Assembly (NCBI GenBank): GCA_041740975.1
Contig: JBGSKV010000009.1
Location: 1 to 32,423 of the forward strand
Source of the DNA: JBGSKV01 sp041740975
GTDB taxonomy: Bacteria; Bdellovibrionota_B; Oligoflexia; Oligoflexales; JALZUQ01
Reading direction: 5' to 3'
Length of the DNA: 32,423 bases
Part shown: positions 8,403 to 15,808 of the stretch, one piece after another
Position numbering within the stretch: the stretch's first letter is position 1
Layout: each line of letters starts with the position of its first letter
Notes under the pieces: model-generated
Told to the model about the DNA's origin: nothing
Database searches by the model: none
What the model saw: the letters and a program-made list of their open reading frames with translations, nothing else
Made by a program: the position numbers and the translations under genes

Positions 8403-9506
8403 TTAATACAATGAAGTCTCCACGATCGTTAAATTATAACTTTGTTTTATCGTATTGCCTTGATCGTCACTGACACTAATTTTGACCGGATAAACACCCG
8501 GAGAGGCATTGGTCGCTTGTAAAGTCACGAGGCCATTTGCATCTATGGATAAGCCAGCTAAAGTCGACTCAATACTATAGGTAAAAGGTAACAAATCTGG
8601 GTTGGAAACCATCACTTGGTAACGATAATCCGGGTTGTTCGTTAAGTGGATGCTAGTGTTAATTTTAAAATTACTTTGAGTCGTATGGCGTTCCGCAAAG
8701 AACATCTTAAATGTATAAGTGTTACCAACTTGAATTCCTAAAGCCGACGCGGCCGCATCCAAGTTCACGGTTCCACCCAAAGCCCCATGCACCCCACCCA
8801 AATCCACCGCCAGTTTGTTATTGATAAAGACGAAGACGTCATCGTCACCGATAAACTCGAAGACCTCGCCACCTTGGTAGGTAAACTGTGTTTCGATCTC
8901 AGCCGTGAAGTGATAGTTATGAATATTCCCTTCGTTTCCGAAAAGCTGACCATCCAGCGGGAAAAACGAAGTATTGTGATACTCATAAATACCAGCGCCA
9001 TTCTTCACAAGTTCAATGGCGATTTTCTTTTTCTTGTTTACGTCGACTACGTCGCGGTACCACTGTGCGAAGCTTTCGGCACTCGTGACAGCTTGTCCGG
9101 GAACGCCCGCAAAAACTGGCTTGCCTTCACTATCGAGATCCACGGCAGCTAATCCCGTTTTCAGACCAGTATTGTAAGTTTCAAAGTCAACATGGGCAAT
9201 TTTGAAGTCACGAATCGTCGGTTGTAGAACAATGACGTCCGACGCTTCCGTAAAATAACTATATAAGTTATCGGGCGAGCTTAAGAAACTCATCGTGCTG
9301 GAGGATCCACTGTAATCGACAACAGGCGGCTCATACTCACCTTCTCCAGGTGTTCCACCATCATCAATTTCGTTTTGTGGGTTCGGAACTGGCACCGACT
9401 TGGGAAGCGCGTTACTTCCCGGTGACTTTTGAACGAATGCAGGCGGCTGCCCGCAACCAATCAAACCAATCAGAGACACCACTAACGCGTTCATGAAAAA
9501 CTTCAT
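8403..9506 (-). CDS. Fibro-slime domain lipoprotein with a C-terminal cadherin/Ig-like domain
   Basis: ATG at 9506 is chosen over the GTG at 9518 because GAGG lies 6 bases upstream; it gives MKFFMNALVVSLIGLIGC with lipobox L-I-G-C. A Pro/Gly-rich linker (~25-70) is followed by the fibro-slime domain (~90-285), very clear: 'IRDFKIAHVDFE', 'FAQWYRDV', 'SFFPLDGQLFGNEG', 'HFTAEIETQFTYQGGE', 'FIGDDDVFVFIN', 'LAVDLGGVHG', 'FFAERHTTQSNF'. The domain is known from fruiting-body and gliding bacteria and from fibre-like surface proteins. The last ~80 residues ('FTYSIESTLAGLSIDANGLV...') look like a putative-Ig/cadherin-like module. First gene of a leftward cluster with the lectin-like lipoprotein and the PMT-like enzyme. 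Probable role: cell-surface adhesion or matrix. Confidence 0.88.
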   Translation of the reverse strand: MKFFMNALVVSLIGLIGCGQPPAFVQKSPGSNALPKSVPVPNPQNEIDDGGTPGEGEYEPPVVDYSGSSSTMSFLSSPDNLYSYFTEASDVIVLQPTIRDFKIAHVDFETYNTGLKTGLAAVDLDSEGKPVFAGVPGQAVTSAESFAQWYRDVVDVNKKKKIAIELVKNGAGIYEYHNTSFFPLDGQLFGNEGNIHNYHFTAEIETQFTYQGGEVFEFIGDDDVFVFINNKLAVDLGGVHGALGGTVNLDAAASALGIQVGNTYTFKMFFAERHTTQSNFKINTSIHLTNNPDYRYQVMVSNPDLLPFTYSIESTLAGLSIDANGLVTLQATNASPGVYPVKISVSDDQGNTIKQSYNLTIVETSLY

Positions 9507-9911
9507 AAATCGCCTCACCTCTAAAATTTGACTCTCTAAAGACGAGAATTTCAGTTCTCGCTTCTCCCAAAGACAAAGTCGGTTAGGGGGTAGGTCGCTT
9601 GAGACAATGTGCTAGGCGGATGAATTCGTTGATTTTTTGAGGCAGCCTATGCGTCCCCCCTCAATCTAACTCAAAGACCTTTGCAAAAATCTAAAGTTTT
9701 GAGATTGGCCAGGATTTTGCTCCGGCAAAAACCAGGAGAAATCAGATTTAAACACCTGGAATACCCTCGCAATTTGGTCTTTATTGCGAAAACCTCATGA
9801 AAATCAGCAGGAAGCCCCTCCCCACCCTCCACGTCCAGATTCCCCTTAATAAATGACCCGATTATACCGAAATCAAAGGAAGAAATACCTCCTTCAGTTA
9901 AGTAGAGAAGT
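9507..9911. other. 405-bp divergent intergenic region with a run of hairpins (candidate pilU leader)
   Basis: It separates the leftward fibro-slime cluster from the rightward pilU-like gene and must hold both promoters. Visible structure: CGAGAA/TTCTCG (9543-9548, 9555-9560) near the fibro-slime start; then a stem GG-A-TTTTGC / GCAAAA-A-CC (9712-9720, 9725-9733) closed by a TCCG (UNCG-type) loop; an overlapping, mutually exclusive stem CCAGG/CCTGG (9732-9736, 9755-9759) enclosing AAAT/ATTT; and a perfect TCGCAAT/ATTGCGA stem (9767-9773, 9783-9789). No start-to-stop frame of convincing coding character is present. Confidence 0.5.
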
Positions 9912-11021
9912 ATGTCGAAGTTTGCGTTGAGAAAATTATTAGACATTATGGTTCAGAGCATGGCCTCTGATCTTTATTTGTCTGTTGGTCGACCGCCAGC
10001 CTATCGTATCAATGGTACGATTCGTTTGGCTGGCAAGAACGAACTTACGACAGAAGATACCTATGCATTAGCTTGTGAAATGCTGACCGACGATCAGCGT
10101 CAAGAGTTTCAAAAGAACAAAGAATTTGATACCGCACTCGACATTGAAGGATTAGGTCGCTACCGGGCCAATCTATACCGCCAGCGAAACAATGTAGGTA
10201 TCGTCATTCGGCATATCAAAACACAAATCCCGACCATCGACGAGCTCAAGCTTCCTCCGATCCTCAAAGAAATTATACTCCGCAAAAGCGGTCTTATACT
10301 CATCGCTGGTGCCACCGGTCATGGTAAGTCAACTTCCATGGCAAGTTTAATTGATCATCGAAACTCTATTGAAACCGGACATATTATATCTCTTGAAGAA
10401 CCAATCGAATTTGTTCATGAACATAAAAAATCGATCATTACCCAGCGTGAAATAGGCGTCGATAGCCATTCTTTCCGGGCGGCATTGCGTAGCGCCTTAC
10501 GTCAAGCTCCAGATGTGATTTTGATTGGTGAGATTCGCGAACCGAAGGTTATGGAAGTTGCCCTCAGCGTCGCCGAGACTGGGCATTTATGTTTGGCAAC
10601 GATTCACGCCAGCAACACAGCTCAGGCTATCGAACGTATTATGAACTTCTTCCCGGCGGGCCGTCACCGTCAAATTTATCTGCAACTCAGTTTGAACTTA
10701 CAGGCGATCATGTGTCAACGCCTCGTACCAACAATTGCAGAAGGCCGAACAGCCGCAATCGAAATCATGCTTAACGAACCCGGTATCCGCGCAATCATTC
10801 AATCAGGAAAGCTTTCTAACCTGCGCAAAGTGATTTCGGATATGATGCCCGTCGGGGGCTGGACGTTTGACGAACATTTATTCCAACTTTTCTCACAAAA
10901 GATTATTTCCAAAGAAGTTGCTCTGAAAAACGCTGACTCCGATAACGACCTTAGACTGCGCATGATGCTCTCTGAAGAGCAAGTGGATGGACGTCTCAAG
11001 CTGGCCGCCAACCGACGTTAA
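9912..11021 (+). CDS. pilU: PilT/PilU-family type IV pilus retraction ATPase (PilU-like)
   Basis: A 369-residue secretion-type hexameric ATPase acting at the cytoplasmic base of the type IV pilus. Residues ~1-100 form the PAS-like N-terminal domain (SDLYLSVGRPPAYRINGTI). Walker A is 'GATGHGKST' (~131-139), with His where the family usually has Ser or Gly; the Asp box is 'IISLEEPIEFVHEHK'; Walker B is 'VILIGEIRE'; the His box is 'GHLCLATIHASNT'. 'FRAALRSALRQAPDVI' and 'MNFFPAGRHRQIYLQLSLNLQ' with 'CQRLVP' follow PilU more than PilT (the 'EHKKS' after the Asp box is PilU-like). ATG at 9912 has AGAGAAG just upstream. No pilT, pilB or pilC is next to it; an orphan pilin-like gene sits 4 kb downstream on the other strand. 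Confidence 0.87.
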   Translation: MSKFALRKLLDIMVQSMASDLYLSVGRPPAYRINGTIRLAGKNELTTEDTYALACEMLTDDQRQEFQKNKEFDTALDIEGLGRYRANLYRQRNNVGIVIRHIKTQIPTIDELKLPPILKEIILRKSGLILIAGATGHGKSTSMASLIDHRNSIETGHIISLEEPIEFVHEHKKSIITQREIGVDSHSFRAALRSALRQAPDVILIGEIREPKVMEVALSVAETGHLCLATIHASNTAQAIERIMNFFPAGRHRQIYLQLSLNLQAIMCQRLVPTIAEGRTAAIEIMLNEPGIRAIIQSGKLSNLRKVISDMMPVGGWTFDEHLFQLFSQKIISKEVALKNADSDNDLRLRMMLSEEQVDGRLKLAANRR

Positions 11022-11144
11022 CGTCGTAAAACAAAAAATAACTAAATCCCTGTCCCGCTTGATCCTCAAGGCATTGACTTGTCTAGTCGCTTCAAACTCA
11101 GTAGAGTGTGAAAATAGTAAGAAACATTCTTTCAAGGATCTATC

Positions 11145-11603
11145 ATGAAGCGCCTATTACCAAAGTTATGCATAGCTCTCTTCTCGATAGTGCTGGCTTC
11201 CTCTTGTAAAGTTCGCGACGCGAGCACGTCAGGTGTTGCTTTCGCTTCGAGTGATGACTGTTCTGATATGCATACCGTAGTTTGTACAACCTTAGACAAC
11301 TGCTATGAAAAAATCACAAAAGATTCGCACTACAAGCATTTGCATACAAATGCCGAAGTTCTTGCGATTTGCGCGGCGCATGATTCTATCCAGAAAGAAC
11401 TTTTTTCGTATTTAGAAAAGAATGTAAGCTGCCTTGATAAAGTCGTCCAAATCGATCGCGCTAAAATCGAAAATAAACAGTCCAGCGTCAGGCCATTTTT
11501 CGTTTGCTCACCAGTATCGGAAGCTCCGCGTGACACGGTCTTAGCAAAGTTTGGCAAAACTGGCTTGACCGTTAAATTTAAAAATTCCCCACTTGATAAA
11601 TGA
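11145..11603 (+). CDS. Small cysteine-rich lipoprotein, unknown function
   Basis: The 152-residue product has a clean lipoprotein signal (MKRLLPKLCIALFSIVLASSC, lipobox A-S-S-C at residue 21, counted from the ATG). The mature part has six further cysteines (in SDDCSDM, VVCTT, DNCYE, AICAA, VSCLD and FVCSP), an even number spaced as if for three disulfides, and a helical middle (~55-105). SD AAGGATC lies 6 bases before the ATG. It ends in 'KFGKTGLTVKFKNSP'. I do not recognise the family. It stands alone between pilU and a terminator. Confidence 0.8.
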   Translation: MKRLLPKLCIALFSIVLASSCKVRDASTSGVAFASSDDCSDMHTVVCTTLDNCYEKITKDSHYKHLHTNAEVLAICAAHDSIQKELFSYLEKNVSCLDKVVQIDRAKIENKQSSVRPFFVCSPVSEAPRDTVLAKFGKTGLTVKFKNSPLDK

Positions 11604-11647
11604 AACAATAGTTTTTTGAACACTCGCTGCGCGAGTGAGGATTGTTT
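11603..11647 (+). other. Two-level hairpin overlapping the end of the Cys-rich lipoprotein gene
   Basis: AAACAAT (11603-11609) pairs with ATTGTTT (11641-11647), and inside it CACTCGC (11621-11627) pairs with GCGAGTG (11631-11637) around a TGC loop. No T run follows directly; the real terminator comes 6 bases later. It may protect the mRNA 3' end or assist termination. Confidence 0.5.
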
Positions 11648-11652
11648 AAAAT

Positions 11653-11682
11653 AAGCTCCGCCCTACACAGGCGGAGCTTTTG
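11653..11682 (+). terminator. Rho-independent terminator after the Cys-rich lipoprotein gene
   Basis: A perfect 10-bp stem AAGCTCCGCC (11653-11662) / GGCGGAGCTT (11670-11679) with 7-nt loop CTACACA, then TTTTGTTTG. It lies about 50 bases after the stop codon at 11603. Confidence 0.85.
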
Positions 11683-11929
11683 TTTGTAACAAAGCTCCTG
11701 CCCGGGCTGCGCTGGTGTTCGCGCGTCCTGCGCTCACAACCCCCTCTGGAGATAGTGCTGGGAAGTTTTACCCAATTCTTCGCAAAGCTCAAAATCTCCA
11801 ACAGTGAGGCTCCGCCAAACTGGTTACCTCATTCGGGCAACTGTTGCGGATGCAACCCGTGCGGGGCACAGTCGTGTGCGGAGCCTCGCCGTCGCAGTTG
11901 TTACCCGATGGTTGGCTGGGACGGTTGAG

Positions 11930-11995
11930 CCGGCTTAGATTTGACTGGGCATTGAGGCTGCATCAGCCGACACCGCCCAGTCAAATCTAAGCCGG
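11930..11995. repeat. 21-bp perfect inverted repeat with a small hairpin in its 24-nt loop
   Basis: Left arm 11930-11950 (CCGGCTTAGATTTGACTGGG + C) is the exact reverse complement of 11975-11995. The loop 11951-11974 contains GGCTG-CAT-CAGCC, itself a perfect 5-bp hairpin. There is no following T run, so it is not a simple terminator. Confidence 0.85.
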
Positions 11996-12063
11996 GAGAA
12001 CCGGACCAATCAAACATAGAAATGAAAACTGTGAGTGTGATAGGCGGAGCAAATTTAGATATC

Positions 12064-12080
12064 CGGCCGCGAAGCGGCCG
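12064..12080 (-). terminator. Possible terminator hairpin of the DUF1993 gene
   Basis: CGGCCGC (12064-12070) and GCGGCCG (12074-12080) form a 7-bp all-G/C stem with a 3-nt loop, 20 bases beyond the stop codon at 12100. On the minus strand the sequence after it (GATATCTAAATTT) is A/T rich but has no clean U run, hence modest confidence. Confidence 0.45.
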
Positions 12081-12099
12081 TTCATTTATCTATAACTTT

Positions 12100-12609
12100 T
12101 TATGCGTCGAGAATATTGAGTTCACCTAAATAATCTTTCTTGCCGATCGGCGTGCCGCCTTGGCGCAATAACGCATAGGCCGTCACGATATGGAAATAAA
12201 AATTCGGCATAGACCGGCTTAACAATGCATCTTGAGCACGCATGAATTTACCTGGCGGATGTGTGAGCTTTATCTTTTGCTCATCGCTGGTGTCGGCAAA
12301 ATCTGATTTTTGAAATGTTTTCAGGTAAGCGACGCATTTACGGATTCGTTCTTGGAGCTCAGGTAAGGTTTTTTCGACGTCCTCATGCTTCGGTGCTTCT
12401 TTGCCTGCAAATGAAGATGCCCCCGCCTTCGCCATGTCGCATGCAATCTGAATCTGCTTTCCCAGCGCGAACATGTCCGGCGCCAAACGCGCTGTCAGAT
12501 AATTATTAACGTCAAACTTTCGCGCTTCCGCGTCTTGTGTCGCTTTTGTGAGGATAGAATCCAAGTTATTCAAACTTTTGATATACTGTTGCACTGCTTC
12601 AAAATACAT
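12100..12609 (-). CDS. DUF1993 family protein
   Basis: The 169-residue protein fits the DUF1993 family in length and in all its landmarks: N-terminal 'MYFEAVQQYIKSLNNLDSILTKA', given in part as YIKSLNNLDSILTKA, then 'ARLAPDMFALGKQIQIACDMAK', 'LPELQERIRKCVAYLKTF' and the end 'SMPNFYFHIVTAYALLRQGG'-like block ('PNFYFHIVTAYALLR') with 'PIGKKDYLG'. These proteins are small four-helix bundles distantly like DinB; cytoplasmic, biochemical role unknown. No signal peptide. ATG at 12609 is preceded by GGAG. It is a single gene between the palindromic segment and tRNA-Pro. Confidence 0.88.
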   Translation of the reverse strand: MYFEAVQQYIKSLNNLDSILTKATQDAEARKFDVNNYLTARLAPDMFALGKQIQIACDMAKAGASSFAGKEAPKHEDVEKTLPELQERIRKCVAYLKTFQKSDFADTSDEQKIKLTHPPGKFMRAQDALLSRSMPNFYFHIVTAYALLRQGGTPIGKKDYLGELNILDA

Positions 12610-12761
12610 ATTTTTTCATCTCCAGATTAGAATGACAACCTATCACGTTATGGCACGATTCAAACGGCCTCAAACTCCATAAATTCATAAAAAAAGTTAA
12701 ATGATGCACCACGAACTTTAATTTTTCTTGAGACGAGGCGAACAAGCGAATGCCGAGGGAG

Positions 12762-12777
12762 TTGACATTTGTGTCAA
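12762..12777. repeat. Palindrome TTGACA-TTTG-TGTCAA
   Basis: A perfect 6+4+6 inverted repeat in the gap between the DUF1993 gene and tRNA-Pro. Each arm reads as a consensus -35 hexamer, but neither has a matching -10 at 16-18 bases, so an operator-like site or a small hairpin downstream of the tRNA is more likely. Confidence 0.4.
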
Positions 12778-12851
12778 TCGGGTCACGCGAAACTTTGAGC
12801 GGGAGAGGCCTGATGCGAAGTTCAACGCTGTATCAAGGAAAATTAAAGGAG

Positions 12852-12927
12852 TGGTCGGAGCGACAGGGATCGAACCTGCGACCTCATGGTCCCAAACCAC
12901 GCGCGCTACCAACTGCGCTACGCTCCG
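12852..12927 (-). tRNA. tRNA-Pro (anticodon UGG)
   Basis: On the minus strand: acceptor CGGAGCG pairs with CGCTCCG, D arm GCGC...GCGC, anticodon loop TTTGGGA (anticodon TGG) on stem CGTGG/CCATG (one G-U), T arm with GGTTCGATCC, and an encoded ACCA 3' end (12852-12855). Length 76. The matching spurious frames on the plus strand are not genes. Confidence 0.96.
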
Positions 12928-13057
12928 ACAATAGGACTGAGGGGTAGTCTTATCAAGAAGCTCACAGGCAGACAAGTTGATAAATTCAGAGCGCTTAGAT
13001 TATTTAAGTTCAAATGACCGCTGAAATGGTGCATTTTCCACTCTAAGGAGTTTGAAA

Positions 13058-13756
13058 ATGGAAGCTGTGCGTACGGATGATGGCAGTCTAACAATTAAGC
13101 ACGCTGAGCATGGCGAAGCTTATCATTCGACGTTGGGTGCCCGCACGGAAGCATTTGAACTCTACATTGAACGAAGTTCCATCAAATCACATTTTGCAAA
13201 TCACAGCGTCACGACCGTTCTCGAGGTTGGTTTAGGTTTAGGATACAACGCGCTCACAACTGTCGAAGCTTGGAACTCTTTTTCAAATCAATTGAATTTG
13301 GTAAGTCTCGAATCAGACGAAATGATTCTTCGTGAATGTGTTTCTGGAAAAAGTCTTTGGCAAACAGAATGGCCGAAGAATTGGCGAGAAACTGTTCAAA
13401 AACTAAGGCTCGTTAACGAGACTACTTACCAATATGAAGAAGCCAATCTTCATACAAAACTCTTCTGGCAAATCTTTTGCGGAAACGCACTTCACTTCGA
13501 TTTTTCAAAAAATATCGCCCTACGAAGTGTAAATTTTGTTTGGCACGATCCTTTTTCGCCAACCAAGAATCCGACGATGTGGTCCAGCGATTGGTTCAAA
13601 CTCATTCGGCCCTATTGCGCGCCGGGCTGCGAGCTTCTGACCTACAGTGTGGCGCGGTCGGTTAAAGATGCACTGACGGACGCAGGCTGGCAAATCGAAC
13701 GCCTGCAAGGCTTAGGGGCTAAAAAGCATTGGCTTCGGGCCACCCTACCAGTATGA
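13058..13756 (+). CDS. MnmC-type (MnmD-like) tRNA methyltransferase domain protein
   Basis: In MnmC the N-terminal methyltransferase domain converts 5-aminomethyl-2-thiouridine to the methylated form at tRNA wobble position 34, using SAM. This protein consists of that domain alone. 'EHGEAYHSTLGARTEAFELYI' (in part EAYHSTLGARTEAF) matches the family N-terminus; 'VLEVGLGLGYNAL' is the SAM-binding glycine loop; 'HDPFSPTKNPTMW' corresponds to the L-D-x-F-A/S-P-x-K-N-P-x-M-W signature; 'LLTYSVARSVKDALTDAGW' and 'GLGAKKHWLRA' match T-x-S-x-A-x-x-V-R-x-x-L-x-x-A-G-F and G-x-G-x-K-R. ATG at 13058 has AAGGAG at 7 bases; a TTG at 13052 is less likely. It starts 130 bases from the divergent tRNA-Pro. 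Confidence 0.85.
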   Translation: MEAVRTDDGSLTIKHAEHGEAYHSTLGARTEAFELYIERSSIKSHFANHSVTTVLEVGLGLGYNALTTVEAWNSFSNQLNLVSLESDEMILRECVSGKSLWQTEWPKNWRETVQKLRLVNETTYQYEEANLHTKLFWQIFCGNALHFDFSKNIALRSVNFVWHDPFSPTKNPTMWSSDWFKLIRPYCAPGCELLTYSVARSVKDALTDAGWQIERLQGLGAKKHWLRATLPV

Positions 13757-13804
13757 TGAAACCTCATTTTTGAGCCCGTACATGGGCCGTTATAAGGATC
13801 GTTC

Positions 13805-14935
13805 ATGAATCGCCTAGCTTTACTTCTTATGATTGCAACATTGGTTCCATTCGCAACAGATGTCGATGCACAAAAACGCAAACGTAAAAAAACCAAAACG
13901 GTCAGAACGACCGAGACTCGAACAGTCATCCCTGCGGAAGGCGATGAGGTTGACGCTCTCACTGATGAAGAGGACAAAGAACGAGAAGAAAGCATTTTTT
14001 TTCCAGACTGGGGTCAACCCGAGATGGATATCAATATCGGTCCCTTTGGTGGACAGATCGTCGGATCGGGTCGAGCCGGTGGGAAAGTATTTGAAAATTC
14101 GACGTTAGAATTAGGGCTACATGGTGGCATCAAATACATTCCGCTCTATACAGAAGTTCCTAGCTTTTATTTTTCGGCAAGTGGAGGCTACGGTTACGGT
14201 TGGCACAGTGAAGATACGGTAGCGGGCACTTTACGTAATACCTATAGTCGCTGGTGGTTAGGCGGTGCTTTGACGGGAATTCTTAATCAACATAAAGATC
14301 ATTTTGAAGTGATTTATGGTGTGAAGGATTGGAAGAAAGAAGCCAACACCGACATCACGTCGATCTTCTTTAATAACACTTATAGCTTACTTATATTGCC
14401 GCATTTCTCCGGAAACTACTTACTTTCTTACGGCCGTCACGTTCAAGGTCTTGACGACCATCTCTACTTGACGGAAGTTGACAACTGGATTTACGCGCAG
14501 CTCCAATTCAATCTTTTTGACACCAATCTCGCTGTCGGACCTGGCCTTAAAATAGCAACAACCTACGACGCAGCCGGAGAAAAAGATCAGCGCGGTGAAG
14601 TCACCTACCTGAAACTCAGATCTGGTGTTAGTTTCTTTAAGATCATAAATGCATTCGTTTTTGGAAATTATATCTTCAACGACAACCTTACAAGCCTGGG
14701 TATTCCACTAGCCGATTTCCGCTTTCCTACGCAACCAGTTGACGACCTTAATTCTCTGGTCGCACTGCCAGCGGATACTTTGGATTTTAACGGTTTTGTC
14801 GGCACGAGTATTTTGACCGGCTTTAGTATTGGAATTAACTTTAACTACCGAGTGGCGAATTTCTTCGAGCGAAACGGAGATAGCGAGACCTCCAAAACTT
14901 ATGGTTTTGGCGTCAGTTATCGTGGTGGTTTCTGA
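13805..14935 (+). CDS. Probable outer-membrane beta-barrel protein, unknown function
   Basis: The 376-residue product has a Sec signal peptide (MNRLALLLMIATLVPFATDVDA, cleavage near residue 22), a strongly basic stretch just after it (KRKRKKTKT), an acidic region (DALTDEEDKEREE, ~50-62), and then ~290 residues of alternating strands with aromatic girdles such as 'FYFSASGGYGYGW', 'SRWWLGGALTGI', 'WIYAQLQFNLFDTNLAVGPGL' and 'TYGFGVSYRGGF'. It ends in phenylalanine, the usual barrel-assembly signal. SD AAGGATC precedes the ATG. The gene follows the methyltransferase by 48 bases on the same strand; a GCCC/GGGC mini-hairpin lies in that gap. No family name recognised. Confidence 0.72.
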   Translation: MNRLALLLMIATLVPFATDVDAQKRKRKKTKTVRTTETRTVIPAEGDEVDALTDEEDKEREESIFFPDWGQPEMDINIGPFGGQIVGSGRAGGKVFENSTLELGLHGGIKYIPLYTEVPSFYFSASGGYGYGWHSEDTVAGTLRNTYSRWWLGGALTGILNQHKDHFEVIYGVKDWKKEANTDITSIFFNNTYSLLILPHFSGNYLLSYGRHVQGLDDHLYLTEVDNWIYAQLQFNLFDTNLAVGPGLKIATTYDAAGEKDQRGEVTYLKLRSGVSFFKIINAFVFGNYIFNDNLTSLGIPLADFRFPTQPVDDLNSLVALPADTLDFNGFVGTSILTGFSIGINFNYRVANFFERNGDSETSKTYGFGVSYRGGF

Positions 14936-14977
14936 GAAATGCGTAGGTTTTACGCGAATATAAATATAAAAGTCATC

Positions 14978-15541
14978 TCATTTGAAACATTCTAATTTTG
15001 CGTCTATTTGTGCAAATGTATTGTTATCCTGATTATTTTCCCAAATATCTTGGTAATAAATTGGAAAGTCAACTTGTGAGGGCGACTTACAGTGTTGAGT
15101 CGGAGGACCATTTTTATTTCCCATTCTTGCGATGGGAGCTCCAGCAAAAGAATGTTTCAACCACATGCTTTGCGCTCTAATTGTGAAACGGTTTTGATCT
15201 GTGGGAGTATAGATATAGACATATCTAAGTCGCTCGCAAGTCGTTGAACTAAATCCTAAATATTTTTTTACAGTACTGTCTAGACAGCTTGCGCCACCCA
15301 CAGAACTGTCGCCATATCCCGTTGATAGAGACATACTAATAGGAACCACGAATGTATCATTTTCCGCTCTGTAAGCCTGCGCCAGGGTATGTAAGTTATT
15401 TATCATTACAGATTTTTCAACTTGTGCTGCATTAATTTTATATAAGGCAAATCTCGGTAAAGCAATTACAGCAACGACGGCAATGATACTTATAACGACC
15501 ATCAACTCGATGAACGAAAAGCCGTTATTCTCAGTCCACAT
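14978..15541 (-). CDS. Type IV pilin-like protein (prepilin)
   Basis: The start chosen is the ATG at 15541, with GGATGG 5 bases before it, giving a short leader MWTENNG followed by the class III signal 'G-FSFIELMVVISII' (prepilin peptidase cuts after Gly; N-terminal Phe would be methylated; Glu at +5). The hydrophobic helix 'VVAVIALPRF' continues as normal. The globular domain (~40-187) contains four cysteines (SCLDS, TTCER, HCKSP, ECFK), the last pair near the C-terminus as in disulfide-bounded pilins. A GTG at 15574 would give an 18-residue leader but lacks an SD. It stands alone with no pil operon; PilU-like ATPase is at 9912-11021. Major or minor pilin, or type II pseudopilin, cannot be decided. 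Confidence 0.87.
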   Translation of the reverse strand: MWTENNGFSFIELMVVISIIAVVAVIALPRFALYKINAAQVEKSVMINNLHTLAQAYRAENDTFVVPISMSLSTGYGDSSVGGASCLDSTVKKYLGFSSTTCERLRYVYIYTPTDQNRFTIRAQSMWLKHSFAGAPIARMGNKNGPPTQHCKSPSQVDFPIYYQDIWENNQDNNTFAQIDAKLECFK

Positions 15542-15700
15542 GCGTCCATCCAAAAATACTTGGCGATAAATCACGAATCAAAGCAGATCATCATACTCGT
15601 TCGGCTAAGCTGCAGAATTGTTTAACTTATCTAAAAAAAGCAGTTTTTTCGGGAGACTAAATCGAGACGCTGTGAGACTTTGGTTTGTGCCTTAACAAGC

Positions 15701-15791
15701 TACCACTTCCCTAATTTTTTCAAAATCCTCTTTGCAATTTCTTTGGCTTCGGGACCACCGAAACCTTTGCCGTTTGGCTTTTTATCGGTAA
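15701..15791 (-). pseudogene. Duplicated 3' end of the beta-lactamase gene (91-bp copy)
   Basis: This stretch matches 16282-16372, the last 29 codons of the OXA-type gene, at 90 of 91 bases. The single difference changes Gln to Lys in 'RILQKLGKW', and the reading frame closes with TAG instead of TAA. The flanks of the two copies are unrelated. The copy sits 17 bases beyond the stop of the small lipoprotein gene at 15809; upstream of it the same frame stays open for about 17 codons, ending at a stop inside that lipoprotein gene. Confidence 0.9.
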
Positions 15792-15808
15792 CAGATTCAA
15801 CTATCCAT

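Larger units (their letters stand above)
11683..12099. other. Gene-free, GC-rich segment with nested palindromes
   Basis: About 415 bases lie between the terminator at 11653-11682 and the stop of the DUF1993 gene. The part 11690-12000 is visibly richer in G+C than its flanks. Inverted repeats: TGGAGAT/ATCTCCA (11747-11753, 11794-11800) enclosing TGGG/CCCA (11759-11762, 11771-11774); GAGGCTCCGC/GCGGAGCCTC (11806-11815, 11878-11887); an imperfect TCGGG..TTGCG pair around it; and a 21-bp perfect inverted repeat (11930-11950, 11975-11995). An 82-codon frame across it (11680-11928) lacks coding character. It could be a structured RNA or a short nonautonomous repeat element. Confidence 0.6.

Noticed and set aside
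11740..11900. c-di-GMP-I (GEMM) riboswitch or a merRNA-like RNA, because of a CGCAAAGC stretch near 11781
   Set aside because: The other conserved parts of the aptamer are not found in the right places, and no gene follows on the plus strand to be controlled.
11680..11928. 82-codon frame in the palindromic segment as a Cys-rich peptide gene
   Set aside because: It begins within the terminator of the previous gene, has no SD, and its codons follow the palindromes; coding character is poor.
11930..11995. Rho-independent terminator or integron attC site
   Set aside because: No U run follows on either strand; no core/inverse core (RYYYAAC/GTTRRRY) sites and no integrase or cassette are near.
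12718..12975. Frames on both strands over the tRNA-Pro
   Set aside because: They are translations of the tRNA gene and its flanks.
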